63,691 bases of DNA from the NCBI RefSeq assembly GCF_000417875.1, contig NW_006920870.1, positions 1,288,817-1,352,507 of the forward strand, given 5' to 3'. The notes beneath the pieces were generated by a model. The model had not been told where the DNA came from. It worked only from the letters and a program-made list of their open reading frames with translations, and searched no databases. This document shows, piece after piece, positions 1-9,978 of this stretch. The first letter of the stretch is position 1. Each line of letters opens with the position of its first letter. The position numbers and the translations under genes are program-made. The DNA is from Pseudozyma flocculosa PF-1. Taxonomy: Eukaryota; Basidiomycota; Ustilaginomycetes; Ustilaginales; Ustilaginaceae.

Positions 1-9
1 GGCTACCTG

Positions 10-54
10 TCGTATAACTTCGTAGTAATGGTATGCTATACGAAAGTTATTACG
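10..54. other. 454 paired-end (loxP) linker contamination at contig end
   Basis: The segment holds both loxP arms around a TATGC spacer core: ATAACTTCGTA on the left, and TACGAA then GTTAT on the right. It also has the TCGT and TACG ends of the 42-base circularisation linker used in 454 paired-end libraries. It is 45 bases long, so three bases are extra: G at 25, G at 31 and one A in the run at 43-45. Bases 1-9 then come from the other side of the ligated fragment and are not truly adjacent to what follows. This is a library artefact at a low-quality contig end, not a biological recombination site. Confidence 0.93.
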
Positions 55-156
55 AGATCTACCAGGGCGGCGCGGCGGGCGGCGCCGGCGCCGGCGGCTG
101 GCGGTCCCGCCGACGACGACGACGAGCCCCTCAGCTACGGCCACGACGAGCTCTAG
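55..156 (+). CDS. KAR2: C-terminal end of an ER Hsp70 (BiP/Kar2-like), partial, with a frameshift
   Basis: Right after the linker one frame reads IYQGGAAGGAGAGG, like the Gly/Ala-rich tail of Hsp70 proteins. The next frame reads AGGPADDDDEPLSYGHDEL and stops with TAG at 154-156. HDEL is the fungal ER retrieval signal, and an acidic stretch before it is typical of BiP. The two halves join if one base around 90-105 is an extra call, which fits the insertion errors in the neighbouring linker. Only about 33 codons are present; the ATPase and most of the peptide-binding domain lie outside the contig. An HDEL-ended luminal protein is well supported; the assignment to BiP rests on the short YQGG tail. 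The gene is convergent with the ankyrin gene. Confidence 0.62.
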   Translation, partial: RSTRAARRAAPAPAAGGPADDDDEPLSYGHDEL

Positions 157-475
157 GTGCGAGGCTGGCCCCGGTGGCGTACGGCGCTGTCCCATCGTCA
201 CCGCCATATCCCCCATCCGCTCCACCCAGTTGTTCCCCCCTCCCTCCACTCCACGTCGACGTGGAGGGGTCGCCCTTCCGGCGATGCCCGCCGTTTTGGC
301 ACACTGCTGCCACGTAGCACGGGCGTTGTCGAAGTTGTAAAAAGAAGAAGGCAATGCATGACTGAACGAAACCAGAGTAGCGTGTGACGGCGAGGGCAGT
401 GGTGTTAGGGCATGGCAAACTAACGTTGATTGACGCGGCGTCGTGATGAGCGTGAGGACGGAGCGCGGCGCAACA
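157..475. other. 3' intergenic region between convergent genes
   Basis: This holds the 3' flanks of the HDEL gene and the ankyrin gene. I see no coding signal, no clear polyadenylation motif and no repeat. Confidence 0.5.
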
Positions 476-1546
476 TCAGGGCCCCGAGGGCTCTGGGCCG
501 GGCGACGAGATCTGGAGGCCCTCCATGATCTGCCTGACGACGACTTCGCCGACAACGTCTCGCAGCTCGTCTTCGGGGTCGGTCCCTGCGTCCTCGTGTC
601 GCTGCAGAATCTCGCCGACCTTTTCCATGAGGGCGTCGGTTTGCGCCTCTGCGATGGCGTCGGCCTCGTCGTCCTCGCGCTGCGTCAGGTGGGCCGTCGT
701 ATCGATCGCCCCTCTTTGCGGTGCTGGCTCATCGTCCTTGTCGTCGTCGTCCTCGTCGTCGTCGTCTTGGTCGGAGAGCGGCGATACAGGTTCGGGTTCG
801 CCGGTTAGGGAACGGAGATAGGTTGCCAAATCCTCGTGCTCGTTTTCGAACGCCGAAGATGCCGGCTGCAGTGTGTGGGTGATGATAGGAGGAATGAAGG
901 GTTGGTCAGCCCGGGCAGAGGTGATACACAGCGGACGCAGGGGGGGAGGTGTACACGCACGGTATCGCCTTCGTTGTTCTTCCACTTTGGATCCGCCTTG
1001 AACTCGTCGATGAGGACGCGGGCAGCCTCGACGGTCTCGCAGACAAAGAGGGGCGTGTCGCCGTCCGAGTCGGTCGTGTTTGCCGCATCGCTTGGTGCCG
1101 AGGGGTGCGAGAGCAGGAACCGGCTGTTTGACAGTGCGTGAGAGGGGGGAGGGAGAGGTGCCATTCAGCCGTTGGTCGTAAGGAAGCCGCCCCCAGGCGA
1201 GGGAGTGTAGGAGTTGGTGGAGACGAGAGAGGGCACCTACAGGATGTCGAGGTGGCCGTACGACGCAGCGGCGTGGAGAGGCGTGTAGGTGAACTCGTCG
1301 GCGGCGGTCGGAGAGATGCCTGTAACGATGCAGGGAGGAAGGCATAGCCGGTTTGTCAATATCGCAGGGAACGTCCTGCATCATGATTCCGCCTCTGACC
1401 CCGGGCGACCACTCACCGCGCTCATCGACGAGGTACTTGACGCGCTCCAGATCGCCTTCGCCCGCAGCGATCCAGATGTTCTTGCCATCGTCTCCCTGCG
1501 CTGCCGCCGCCGTGCTGCTGTTCGTTGTTGATGTGGGTACAGGCAT
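476..1546 (-). CDS. Small ankyrin-repeat protein with acidic C-terminus (YAR1-like)
   Basis: Exons on the minus strand are 1546-1417, 1319-1241, 1123-961 and 865-476; the spliced length is 762 bases, giving 253 residues. All introns (97, 117 and 95 bases) are GT-AG with phases that fit. About three ankyrin repeats occupy residues 22-125, with the motifs AAGEGDLERVKYLV, TPLHAAASYGHLDIL and TPLFVCETVEAARVLI. Downstream are a strongly acidic Asp/Glu run and a helical C-terminus. A compact ankyrin protein with an acidic tail resembles yeast Yar1, the chaperone of ribosomal protein S3, and its fission yeast relatives. The ankyrin call is firm; the Yar1 link is by architecture only. The start at 1546 is the first in-frame ATG of this exon. 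It is divergent from ELF1. Confidence 0.82.
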   Translation of the reverse strand: MPVPTSTTNSSTAAAAQGDDGKNIWIAAGEGDLERVKYLVDERGEWSPGVRGGIMMQDVPCDIDKPAMPSSLHRYRHLSDRRRRVHLHASPRRCVVRPPRHPVGALSRLHQLLHSLAWGRLPYDQRLNGTSPSPLSRTVKQPVPALAPLGTKRCGKHDRLGRRHAPLCLRDRRGCPRPHRRVQGGSKVEEQRRRYRACTPPPLRPLCITSARADQPFIPPIITHTLQPASSAFENEHEDLATYLRSLTGEPEPVSPLSDQDDDDEDDDDKDDEPAPQRGAIDTTAHLTQREDDEADAIAEAQTDALMEKVGEILQRHEDAGTDPEDELRDVVGEVVVRQIMEGLQISSPGPEPSGP

Positions 1547-1901
1547 GGTCGCTGCGGGTATATGGATGGTGTGGGGGTCGTGGGAGTGGCAAGGCGAGAT
1601 GGAAGATTGAGGTTGTGACAGGCGAGGCCGAGCTGGAAAAGCTCGCGGCACCAAACTTCTTGCTTACGTCAGCAAAAGTGGAGCTGCACCCTGGCCCGGC
1701 TGGCCTGGCCTAGCCTGTCCTGCCTGACCTGGCCCCGTTTGCCACGGGTCGCGTCGATCCACACCCACGGCACCCTGACCTCGAGACACCATCATCCCAA
1801 CGCCCCACCTCGCTCACCCTCAAACTGCCCAGGGAGCTGGCAACACTTCAACGCTCACAAGCACAGCCTGTTCAAGCCCGTTCGATCCCCCTGGCGTCAC
1901 C
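1547..1901. promoter_or_regulatory. Bidirectional promoter of ankyrin gene and ELF1
   Basis: These 355 bases separate two divergent start codons. They contain a GGCCTGGCC/CCTGCC low-complexity block at about 1688-1735 and a pyrimidine-rich leader before ELF1. I could not recognise a TATA box. Confidence 0.55.
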
Positions 1902-2571
1902 ATGGGCAAGAGAAAGGGTTCCACCAGGAAGCCCACCGGCGCCAAAAAGTCGGCGCCGCTCGGTGAGTCGCTGTAGCGCATGCCCACCATTCACTCTGGG
2001 AGCGGCGTTGTGCTGACCCGATCTTCTCGTGCTCTGTCCTTGCATCTGGGTCTGCTTCCTCGCTCCTACCAGACACCGTCTTCACCTGCCTCTTCTGCAA
2101 CCACGAGAAGGCGGTGCTTTGCAAGATGTGAGCAGATCCTCTCGTCTCTACTGGCGCATCCGCCTCGTTCAGTCCGCAGGCATGGAGCCAGCAGCTGATT
2201 GTGTCCTCCACTCTCCTTCTCCTGCTCTTTCTGCGTTGCTCGTCGCGCCCGGCCCACAGCGACGACAAGGCTAGGATCGGCTACCTCAATTGCAAGATCT
2301 GTGGCCAGAAGTTTTCGACCGACACCGACCCGCTCACCCAGCCCATCGACATCTACTCGTGCGTATCCAGGTGGTGTGCGGTGGATCGTCCAGTCCGTGC
2401 AATGCTGGACAGCCCCTCACGCGATGCGCCGAAGGGATCTTTGCGCTGTATCGGTGCCTTGCAACGGAGCGATGGACGAAGACGGAAGCTGACCTTGGCT
2501 CGAGCTGCTGCTCCCCTTTGCTGAACGACAGGCTGTGGATCGACGCGTGCGAGGACGTCGCCGACCAGTGA
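1902..2571 (+). CDS. ELF1: Transcription elongation factor Elf1 (ELOF1 family)
   Basis: Four exons (1902-1962, 2073-2127, 2260-2358, 2532-2571) give 255 bases and an 84-residue protein, the usual size of the family. It begins MGKRKGSTRKPTGAKK, the basic N-terminal tail. The zinc-binding motifs follow: FTCLFCNHEKAV and LNCKICGQKF supply the two CxxC pairs. The end, PIDIYS then LWIDACEDV, matches the conserved family tail. Elf1 is a small nuclear zinc protein that binds RNA polymerase II during elongation through chromatin and helps transcription-coupled repair. The start is fixed by the conserved MGKRK and lies at the first ATG after the leader. All three introns have clean GT-AG borders. Confidence 0.96.
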
Positions 2572-5116
2572 TTCCGACGCCGACGCTCCTCACGACTCCA
2601 ACGCCACGACACCATACGGTATCTCAAGCGAGCAGGGCTTAGTCCCTTCTTGTCAAGCAAGCGCTCGTCCCTAACCGCCTCTCGCCCACGGACCGCAGCG
2701 CAGCATCCAACCTCGCCGCTCGAGCCAGCCCACTCTACTCTAGCCTCCTGTATCACCTCGACCGACTGACCCCGATCGTCTCTGTCTCAACTGTACAACG
2801 TAACCTCAGCACTCTGAACCTCGAAGCCGTACCCAACTGCGCTCCACAATGTTCTGGCTCTTGGCGGCCTCCTTCTCCGAAAGCCGACTTGGTGAGGAGC
2901 GGCCAGGCGGCTCGGTCCGGAGCCGAAGATGCGTGTTGCTGTCGTCCCGCACGCGGCGGCCGGTTCCGCGTTGCTACCGGTAGATGGTGGGACGTGCGGC
3001 TTGGATCCGCTTGGAGGCAGCGTGGTGCGAGCACCGCCTTCGGCTGCTCCCCTAGCCCGAGAGCAGATGCCGTTTCGTTGACCACCCGAACGAATGGCCT
3101 TGGCACACCACGAGCCTCTTCCTCGACCGGCGCCGCCGAGGAATGCCTGCTATCACAGATTGGTCTGCAGACCGGTCTGTCCCCTTGCCGCTGACATCCA
3201 AGATCATGATTGCGCCTCTACGTACGTAAAGACAGGTGCGAGGGCACCAACGAGCTCGTTCTGGAGGAGCTGCGACGACGATCAAAGGAGCCAGGCCGAG
3301 GTAGCGCGGCGCCAAGCATGGTGGGCACTGCCCAGCCCAGCCCAGCGCAGCCAGGCCTCGCCTCGCCTCGCCTCGCCTTGCCCTGCCCCGAACGTGGGGA
3401 TAAGCGGATCCAGATGGGGACGACGCCGAGCGAGCGCTGCTCTTGCTTGCTTCCCGCCTCATGCCAAGTCGGCGATCTGTCAATCAGCGCAGCATGCCCG
3501 ACGCTGACCTTCAGAGACAGAGGTACCGGTAGTGGTCTGGACGAGCAAGCTCCGGTGGTACTTACAGCTGATCAGAGGCGTCTGTTCCGGCACGGCGTGC
3601 TGATGGCGTGGCCCCGCAAAGCACGCACGAGAGCAGAAGCAAGCAGTCCTGTCAAGAGGGAGTAGATAGGCCGCCAAGGGCGAAAGGTCGACCGATGGCC
3701 GTAGGGGTCCGCCGGACCTGCCTACCAGGGCACCGGCAGTTGCCGGAGCAACCCTGTCCCCAAAAGACAACGACCGCGGGCCTGACCGTGGCCGTGGCCG
3801 GGGCCAAGCCCTGGCCAGCAGGCAGGGCAAGCGAAAGGCACGCGCTGCAGCCATGCAGCTGGGCGCAGATTTAAGGCGCTGCGAAGAAGAGCCAAAAGCG
3901 CTATTTTTACCCGCGGACCCCAATTTGACCGTGTGGTCCAGCAGCAGCAGGCTGGCTGGCCGAGGCGGCACGTTTTGAAGACCAGCACGGGGCGTGCTCG
4001 CACAGCAAGGCCCAAAGGCGGGCGGCCTCGATGAAGAGAGACGAGCCAAGGGGAGGAGAGCGGCATGGTGTTGGGTTCGAACGCCCAGCATGGCCAGGCT
4101 GGCCAGCAGAGAGAGCAACACCAACGTACGCACCTGTGTACCGCGCTGAACCTCGGCGGTGCAGTCGGCTCCACGCCGAACGCCAAACGGCTAGCCTGCC
4201 TGCCTCTAGCCCGGCCTGCCTGGGACAGCAGCCAGGAACCCTGCCTACTGCGGCGGTCATGGACAAAGAGAGAGTCGGAGAGGGGGTGCGTGCGCCTACC
4301 TGCTGCTGGTGCTGCCGTTGGCCGGCGTAAAATGCCATGCTGCTGCTGCTGGTGCTGGTGCTGCGTGCTGCATGAAGGGTGCCGTACCAGCTGCTTGCTT
4401 GCTGCCTGCCCTCTTTGCTGGTCTGCACCGCCTGCACCGCCCGCTTTTGGAGCTTGCTTGGCTTCCCGAGCGGCGGCGTCGGCGGCGGGGACGTGGCGTT
4501 GTTTCCCTTCCTCCCCTGCCTGCCCCCTTCCACCCACACCGCCCGGGTTTCTCGACTGGAAGATCAACCTCCGCCATGCCCTGCTCAACCTCGCTCGCCC
4601 TCCGCCACCCGCTGTGCTTGCCCGGGCGTGCTTTGTTGCCCTTCGCCCCCAAAACTCTAGACTTCATCTTGAATGACCGACGTAGCGCCGACCGTATGTA
4701 GGTAGCCAGGCCCAACGGGCGGCCGCACGCCCGCCGTGCATAGCGCACCTTGCTTGTTTCCTTGAAGCCAGCCCAGTGCAGGCAGCAGCGGAGGCCCGCA
4801 CGGCCTTGGCGCCGCACCGCTCCGCGCCCTAGCCTTGCCTAGGCTACCTGCAACCCGCCCCTCCTCGCACTGTCAGCCCTCTCGACGCCGCCGTCGCTGG
4901 ACGGTAGGGGTAAGGGACGAGAACAAACAAGATGCGGTGCCAGAGTGATACGTCGAACCGGCCACTCCTTCACCTCTCCCTACCAGCCTTGCCCCACTTA
5001 CCACGGCCGAGCTCCACGCCCGTTCATACATAGACGCCCACCTTCCGATGCGGTGACTTCCAGGCGCTTTGATCCATCCTCTCGCCACGCCCGACGACGG
5101 ACCGACCCACGAGACC
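2572..5116. other. Intergenic region, no convincing gene
   Basis: This 2.5 kb stretch lies between ELF1 and the mannosyltransferase. It is rich in GCCTC, GCCCA and CTGCC short-period runs (for example 3340-3390 and 4195-4230). It has overlapping ORFs in several frames but no family signature and no consistent exon chain. A short ATG ORF at 2849 followed by a possible donor is discussed among the rejected items. The last 250 bases are CT-rich, as expected of a leader. Confidence 0.45.
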
Positions 5117-6923
5117 ATGTCGACCAGATCGAGCTCGTCAGAGGATCGGCTGCTCCCCTCGGACTCTTCCGTCGACGGCAGCCCTGTCTCGACCCCCTAC
5201 GACGATGGCAGCGACGACTACTTCGAAGAGGGCTACTCGCTCAAGCCACAGAAGCGCCCTTCGACGCTTCATCAGCGCCTCGTAGATGCTAGAGAGCGCC
5301 TTCCCCTCGGCCTCGCGTCTGGCCTCGCCATCCTCGCCGTCTCGACCGCCCTGCACGTCTTCTTTGGCATGTTCTCCACCGTCCACCTCTTTCTCGCCGG
5401 CTGCATGGTCCTCGTCGTCAACCTCTTCACCAGCATCGGCTCGTCGGCGTCGAGATGTCGTTCAGAGGGCGCCAAGCCGCTCCTACGAGCGGTGTCGAGC
5501 TGCCTGCTGCTCGCCGTCATCTTTCTCGCCTGCACCCACCACTCGCCCTCGCGACAGGCACGTCTCACGCTGCCACCCGTGCAGAGCAATGGCTCCTACT
5601 TCATCGCGGCCAACCTCTACAACTCCGAGAGCCTCTTCCCCGCCTTCTCCGATAGCCTCCTGCGGCTCTCGGACATGCTCGGCCACAGCAACGTCTACGT
5701 GTCCATCTACGAGTCCAACTCCAAGGACTCGACCAAGGACAAGCTGGCCGAGCTCGCAGGGCTCCTCGAACGCCAGGCGATCCCGCACACCATCAGGTCC
5801 GACAACGACGGCATCAAGGTGGCCAAGAACAACCAGATCGGCGCCACGCAGGCTCACATCCAGTACCTTGCCGACGTGAGGAACATCGCCCTCGCGCCCC
5901 TCGACAAGGGCCTGCGCAGCGTCGGAGGCCGTCCCTTTTCGCACGTCGTGTGGCTCAATGACGTCTTTTGGAGGCCAGGTGAGATCCGTCGGCCGTGATG
6001 GCGGCGCCGGCGCGTCTCGATGCGGTGCCTAGCGCGCGGCGAGCTGACCTCTTCGTCTTTGGCCGTCTTCCCCGGAGCAGAATCGGTCCTGGAGCTCCTC
6101 GCAACCAACGGCGGCGAGTTCGACCAAGCCTGCGGCCTCGACTTTATCCCGCTCGGCTTCTATGACACGTGAGTCTCGATCTTCAGCGCGCCCGCCAGCC
6201 TTGCCGCGCAAAGGAGACTGATCCTCCCGACCCTCACGATTCGCCTTCCATGTCAATAGATGGGTCACTCGCGATGCCGAAGGGACAAGACTCAAGCCTC
6301 TCTGGCCTTACTTTGAGCGTCCTGCGGACATCGACAGCCTTAGAGCGGGCCAGCCGATCCCTGTCCGGAGTTGCTGGAACGGCATGACGGCGTTCAGGGC
6401 CGACCTCTTTGTCCCGCAGTCGAATGCCACACAGGCAGGGACAGCGGCGGTAGCGGCGAAGGCGACTCCAGAGCAGCAGCCCAATACCACAACCTCGCCA
6501 ACGTCACCGCTGCGCTTCCATACCTTTCCCAAGTGCGTGGTGTCCGAATGCTTGCTGGCAAGCTACGACATCCACCTGCGCACCGCACCCACGCCCGCGC
6601 GGATATTTGTCAACCCGCGTGCCATAGCCAGTGAGTCGATGATTCGGCCGTGCTGAGCTCAACGACGACGACACGGGCACGCCGCTGACCAACCTTTGTG
6701 CCTGCACTCTGTCTACCGCCCCTCGGCAGCCTACGACTGGCCCTCGTCGCTGCTCTACGACTCGATCCTGCGTACTCGGCTGCTGGATCCATGGGTGGTG
6801 CTGTGGCAGGACTTTGTCTCGCACCGCCTGTTCGGATGGATGTCCGAGGTGGGGAGGAAGACGGACAAATGCTCAGTCTACCTGGAGGCGGGCTGGACGT
6901 CCTCGGATCAGTCCAGCCGCTAA
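5117..6923 (+). CDS. CAP59/CMT1-type alpha-1,3-mannosyltransferase-like protein
   Basis: Exons 5117-5978, 6081-6168, 6260-6630 and 6730-6923 give 504 residues. An acidic, Ser-rich cytosolic tail (1-60) is followed by two close hydrophobic segments (about 64-86 and 88-107) and a third at 122-141. The large domain begins at about residue 160. It carries YFIAANLYNSE, VYVSIYESNSKDSTKDKL and HVVWLNDVF, then SCWNGMTAF, FHTFPKCVVSECLL and ARIFVNPRA. These blocks are those of the fungal cryptococcal mannosyltransferase 1 / CAP59 family (Pfam CAP59_mtransfer), which adds mannose in the secretory pathway. The acceptor in this organism is unknown. The start at 5117 has a good context (GACCATGTC). Three transmembrane segments rather than one is a little unusual. 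It is convergent with the MFS gene, 291 bases apart. Confidence 0.88.
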
Positions 6924-7214
6924 GGCTGGTCGGTCGATGGGCGAGCCACCATCACCGTGGGCCCCGACGCAAGATACCACACACCTGTAGATACGCAATG
7001 CAACGTCGGGGCTTCCTCGGAAGGGAGGCGAGGGGAGAGGGGGGGAGGGTGTTGTGCCGACACCCAGTCACGTTTCAGTTTCAACGCCGCAGCATCCATC
7101 TCGCATCACAGTTCAATCGCATCCTCAGCCTTTCGCCTCCAGTCATGATTGCAATTCCGTGAAGAGGGACGTCGATTGCAGGCAGAGGCAGAGGAGGAAG
7201 ACAGGGGGACGGAT

Positions 7215-8165
7215 CTAGTAGTTGTACAGGAAGTAGATGTTCTTGTTGTCGGTCATCTGCGGGAGCGAAGAGAGATTGAGCAGAAGCAGAGGGTCAGTCA
7301 GGACGGGAGGGGACAAGGAGCGAAAAAGGTCCGACGGACGGAAAGAAGGGGGTTGTGTGAGAGGGGGTCGGGACGCTCACGTCGAGTTCGCCGTTGATCT
7401 TGTTCTTGAGGATGCGCTCTTCCTCGGAGACGCCCATGTCGCGGAGGACCTTGCGGCGGCGCGCGTTGGTCCAGACGAGGTAGGCGAGCCAGGCGAGGCA
7501 GAGGCTGGTGTGTAGCGCAGCACACGGCGACATGGACCAGGGGTCAGCCGAAAGGCGCTCGAGGGGGTCGGGGGGAGAGCTGCATGACGCGGTGAGACTC
7601 AGGACTCACACAAAGACGAGGGCGAGCATGCTTGCCGTGACGACGAGGCCCGTCCGGTAGAGCGGCGCGTCGTTGCTTCGGAAGACTTGGGGTCCAATCA
7701 TGTTCTGTCGACCAAAAACGAAAGGGAGACCGGGACGGGGGCAACGGAATCAGCGACCGCCGCCTATCTCTCGATCCGCGAGAGAGGAGGATGCGTGCCG
7801 AGGCGGCGCAACTCACGCCGGTGCAGTAGCCGACAAACGTGAGGGTGCTGACGACCGTCTTCTTGGTGCGGCCTGCGATGATTGAGGGCATCAGCGACCA
7901 CATGAGGAACGTCTGGAGCGCATAGAGGATGCTCATGAGGTACACGCCGTACTTGATCCACTTGTAGCTTGGGTCCGAGGGGAGCAGACCGGCGGTGAGG
8001 ACGGCGACAAAGGCCGGCAGGACGGTGAAGCACATGAAGAAGAAGCGGAGGCGCGGGAAAAAGTGCAGCACGCCCTGCGGACGCAGACGAGCGAGCGGCG
8101 ATGCAGGAAGGTTGTGAAGCGGGGGCAGGGATGGCCGGGGTGTCAGAGGCACACACGTCCTGCGC

Positions 8166-8199
<34 letters not shown>

Positions 8200-9978
8200 C
8201 AAGGCAAGGACTCACGATGCAGAAAAAGATCCACGACACCGACATGGCGTACGACGGCAGCTGGTACAGGATGCTCTCGAGCGGCGTGAACCCAAACGAC
8301 TTGTACACGATGGTCTGGAAGGTCGTGATGCCTCCGTTGGGGATGCAGCTGACGACCGAGATAAAGAAGATGAAGCTGCAAAGCGGCGGGGGGAGCGGTG
8401 GAGCGGGGTTTGGCGGCGAGGATCGTCAGCGATGCCAGACTCTGTCGTAGCAGGCCGACGTGAGGCAAGACGAGGAGGGGAACAGGCGGGACGGCGCGGG
8501 ACTCACTAGGTCGTCGGGTCGGTGAAGGCGTCGCGCACCTGGTCCCACTTCCACTTCTGCGTGTCGCCGCTGCCCGTAGCGTTGTCAACGATGCGGGCAC
8601 GGGCGGCCTTCTTTTCCTTTTCGCTCAGCCACCACGCGTTCGAGGGCAGACGGAGGAATGCGCAGGCGAGCAGGCCGACAAAGATGGTGACGCCGCCGAG
8701 GAAGAGGTTGATGACGCGCCTGACGTGTTAAGTAGGTAGAGTCGAGCAGAAGCTGGGTCAGTCGCGAAAGGGGGTCGACGGCGTCCTTCGGCTCGACGAC
8801 AAACGTACCAGCCGCTCAGACCGCCCTGCTCTTCCGAGCGTTTGGCGAGAAAGTAGATGACGACCGTCGTCCATACCGAGAAGCCGGTGTTCTGCAGCCG
8901 TCGTCCAGGCGGGGGCAGCCGCGCGAAAGGAGCGTCAGCATCGAGTCGTCAATCAGGCTAGAGATGGGGGAACGACGACGACGGCGACCAACCCACCATG
9001 GCGAGGTAGAGGAGCTGCCTCGAGTTCTGCTCCGACTTCTTGTACCAGCTCGACACGATGAGCATGAACCCGGGCGTCACGCCGCCCTCCATGGCGCCGA
9101 GCAGGAACCGGACCGCCACTGTGCGTCGAGTGCGTGGAAAGAGCGAGGTAGAGAGGGGATGGGGAACTCCAGGGATGAGGATCGCTGCGCACCTTGCGTC
9201 GCGGCGTTAGGCGCGGCCTACTCACTGAGCGAGGAAAAGTTGTTGCAGGCGGCGAGGCACATGACGACGGCGCCCCAGAGGACAATGAGAATCGAGAGGA
9301 AGCGAGAGGCATTGACGCGCTGCATCAGGTAGTTGAGGAGCGGCTGGGCGACGAGGTAGCCAAGGTAGCTGTGCGGGCGGGTATAAAGGAGCGCAGGCAA
9401 GGAGAAAGACCATCGGTCCCGTCGGCCTTGGGTCAGCCTGAAGGTCGAGCGATGCGAGGGACAAACGGCGGCCGAGCAACGGGAAATGGACGCACAAGAT
9501 GGTCGTGAGCCAGGCGTACTCGTTGGCGACGAGGTGCGTGTCCTCCCGCAGTCCGAAGATGACGCCGGCGCTGAGCGAGACCTTGTCGGCGTACTGCATG
9601 CCGTAGATGGACATCATGATCGGGACCGTGTACCAGTCGATCTTGCGCTGTTCGGCCGTCGGTGGCCACGGTCGAGGCGAGGTGGGGAGGGGCGGGGTTC
9701 AGCGACCGTAAATCACTACTTGCGCGTCTGGTGCGACCGGCGAGGGCGGGGACGTGGGCGGGCGAGTGCCGACTTACGAGGAGACGCTTGTCCTCTTCGG
9801 GAGTGAGGAGCTCTTCATCGTGGAGCACCTCCTGGACCTTTTCGATCTGGGACGAAGGCTGGGCATCGAGCTCGGCGAGGCCGACCGAGGCGATGTGCTT
9901 TTCGTTGTCGAACGGCTGCTTGCTCTGGTTGTCCGAGGACGAGCGAGACTTGGAGGTGTCGTCGACCTGGCCCGTCAT
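7215..9978 (-). CDS. MFS permease of the Dal5/allantoate (anion:cation symporter) family
   Basis: Eleven exons on the minus strand: 9978-9778, 9647-9496, 9368-9226, 9118-8997, 8891-8809, 8719-8507, 8375-8216, 8074-7817, 7704-7610, 7504-7381, 7256-7215. They sum to 531 codons (530 residues) with correct phase at every junction. The cytosolic N-terminus is followed by the first membrane block (VPIMMSIYGMQYADKVSL), then FLLGAMEGGVTPGFML, the loop EKEKKAARARIV, NGGITTFQTIVYKSFGFTPLE in the second half, and NKNIYFLYNY at the end. The order and the end motif are typical of fungal vitamin, allantoate and amino-acid-derived anion permeases at the plasma membrane. The substrate cannot be told. The ATG at 9978 is the first in frame. 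Ten introns are unusually many beside the intronless neighbours; intron 7 contains a trinucleotide repeat. Confidence 0.93.
8168..8197. repeat. (GAC)10 microsatellite in intron 7 of the MFS gene
   Basis: Ten perfect GAC units lie near the donor side of the intron 8075-8215. Shorter GAC runs recur at about 10970 and 16755. Confidence 0.95.

Noticed and set aside
10..54. Genuine loxP-type recombination site or mobile element end
   Set aside because: The complete library linker ends are present at the very start of the contig; an artefact is far more likely.
2849..2920. Possible first exon (ATG TTC TGG...) followed by a GTGAGG donor
   Set aside because: The leader-like sequence before it is suggestive, but I found no downstream exon, acceptor or known small protein to match.
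4060..4090. B-box-like GGGTTCGAAC
   Set aside because: The flanks do not form a T stem and no A box lies upstream.
7545..8308. Continuous 254-codon reading of the permease region on the minus strand
   Set aside because: It reads through introns 7 and 8; the membrane segments only line up when these are removed.
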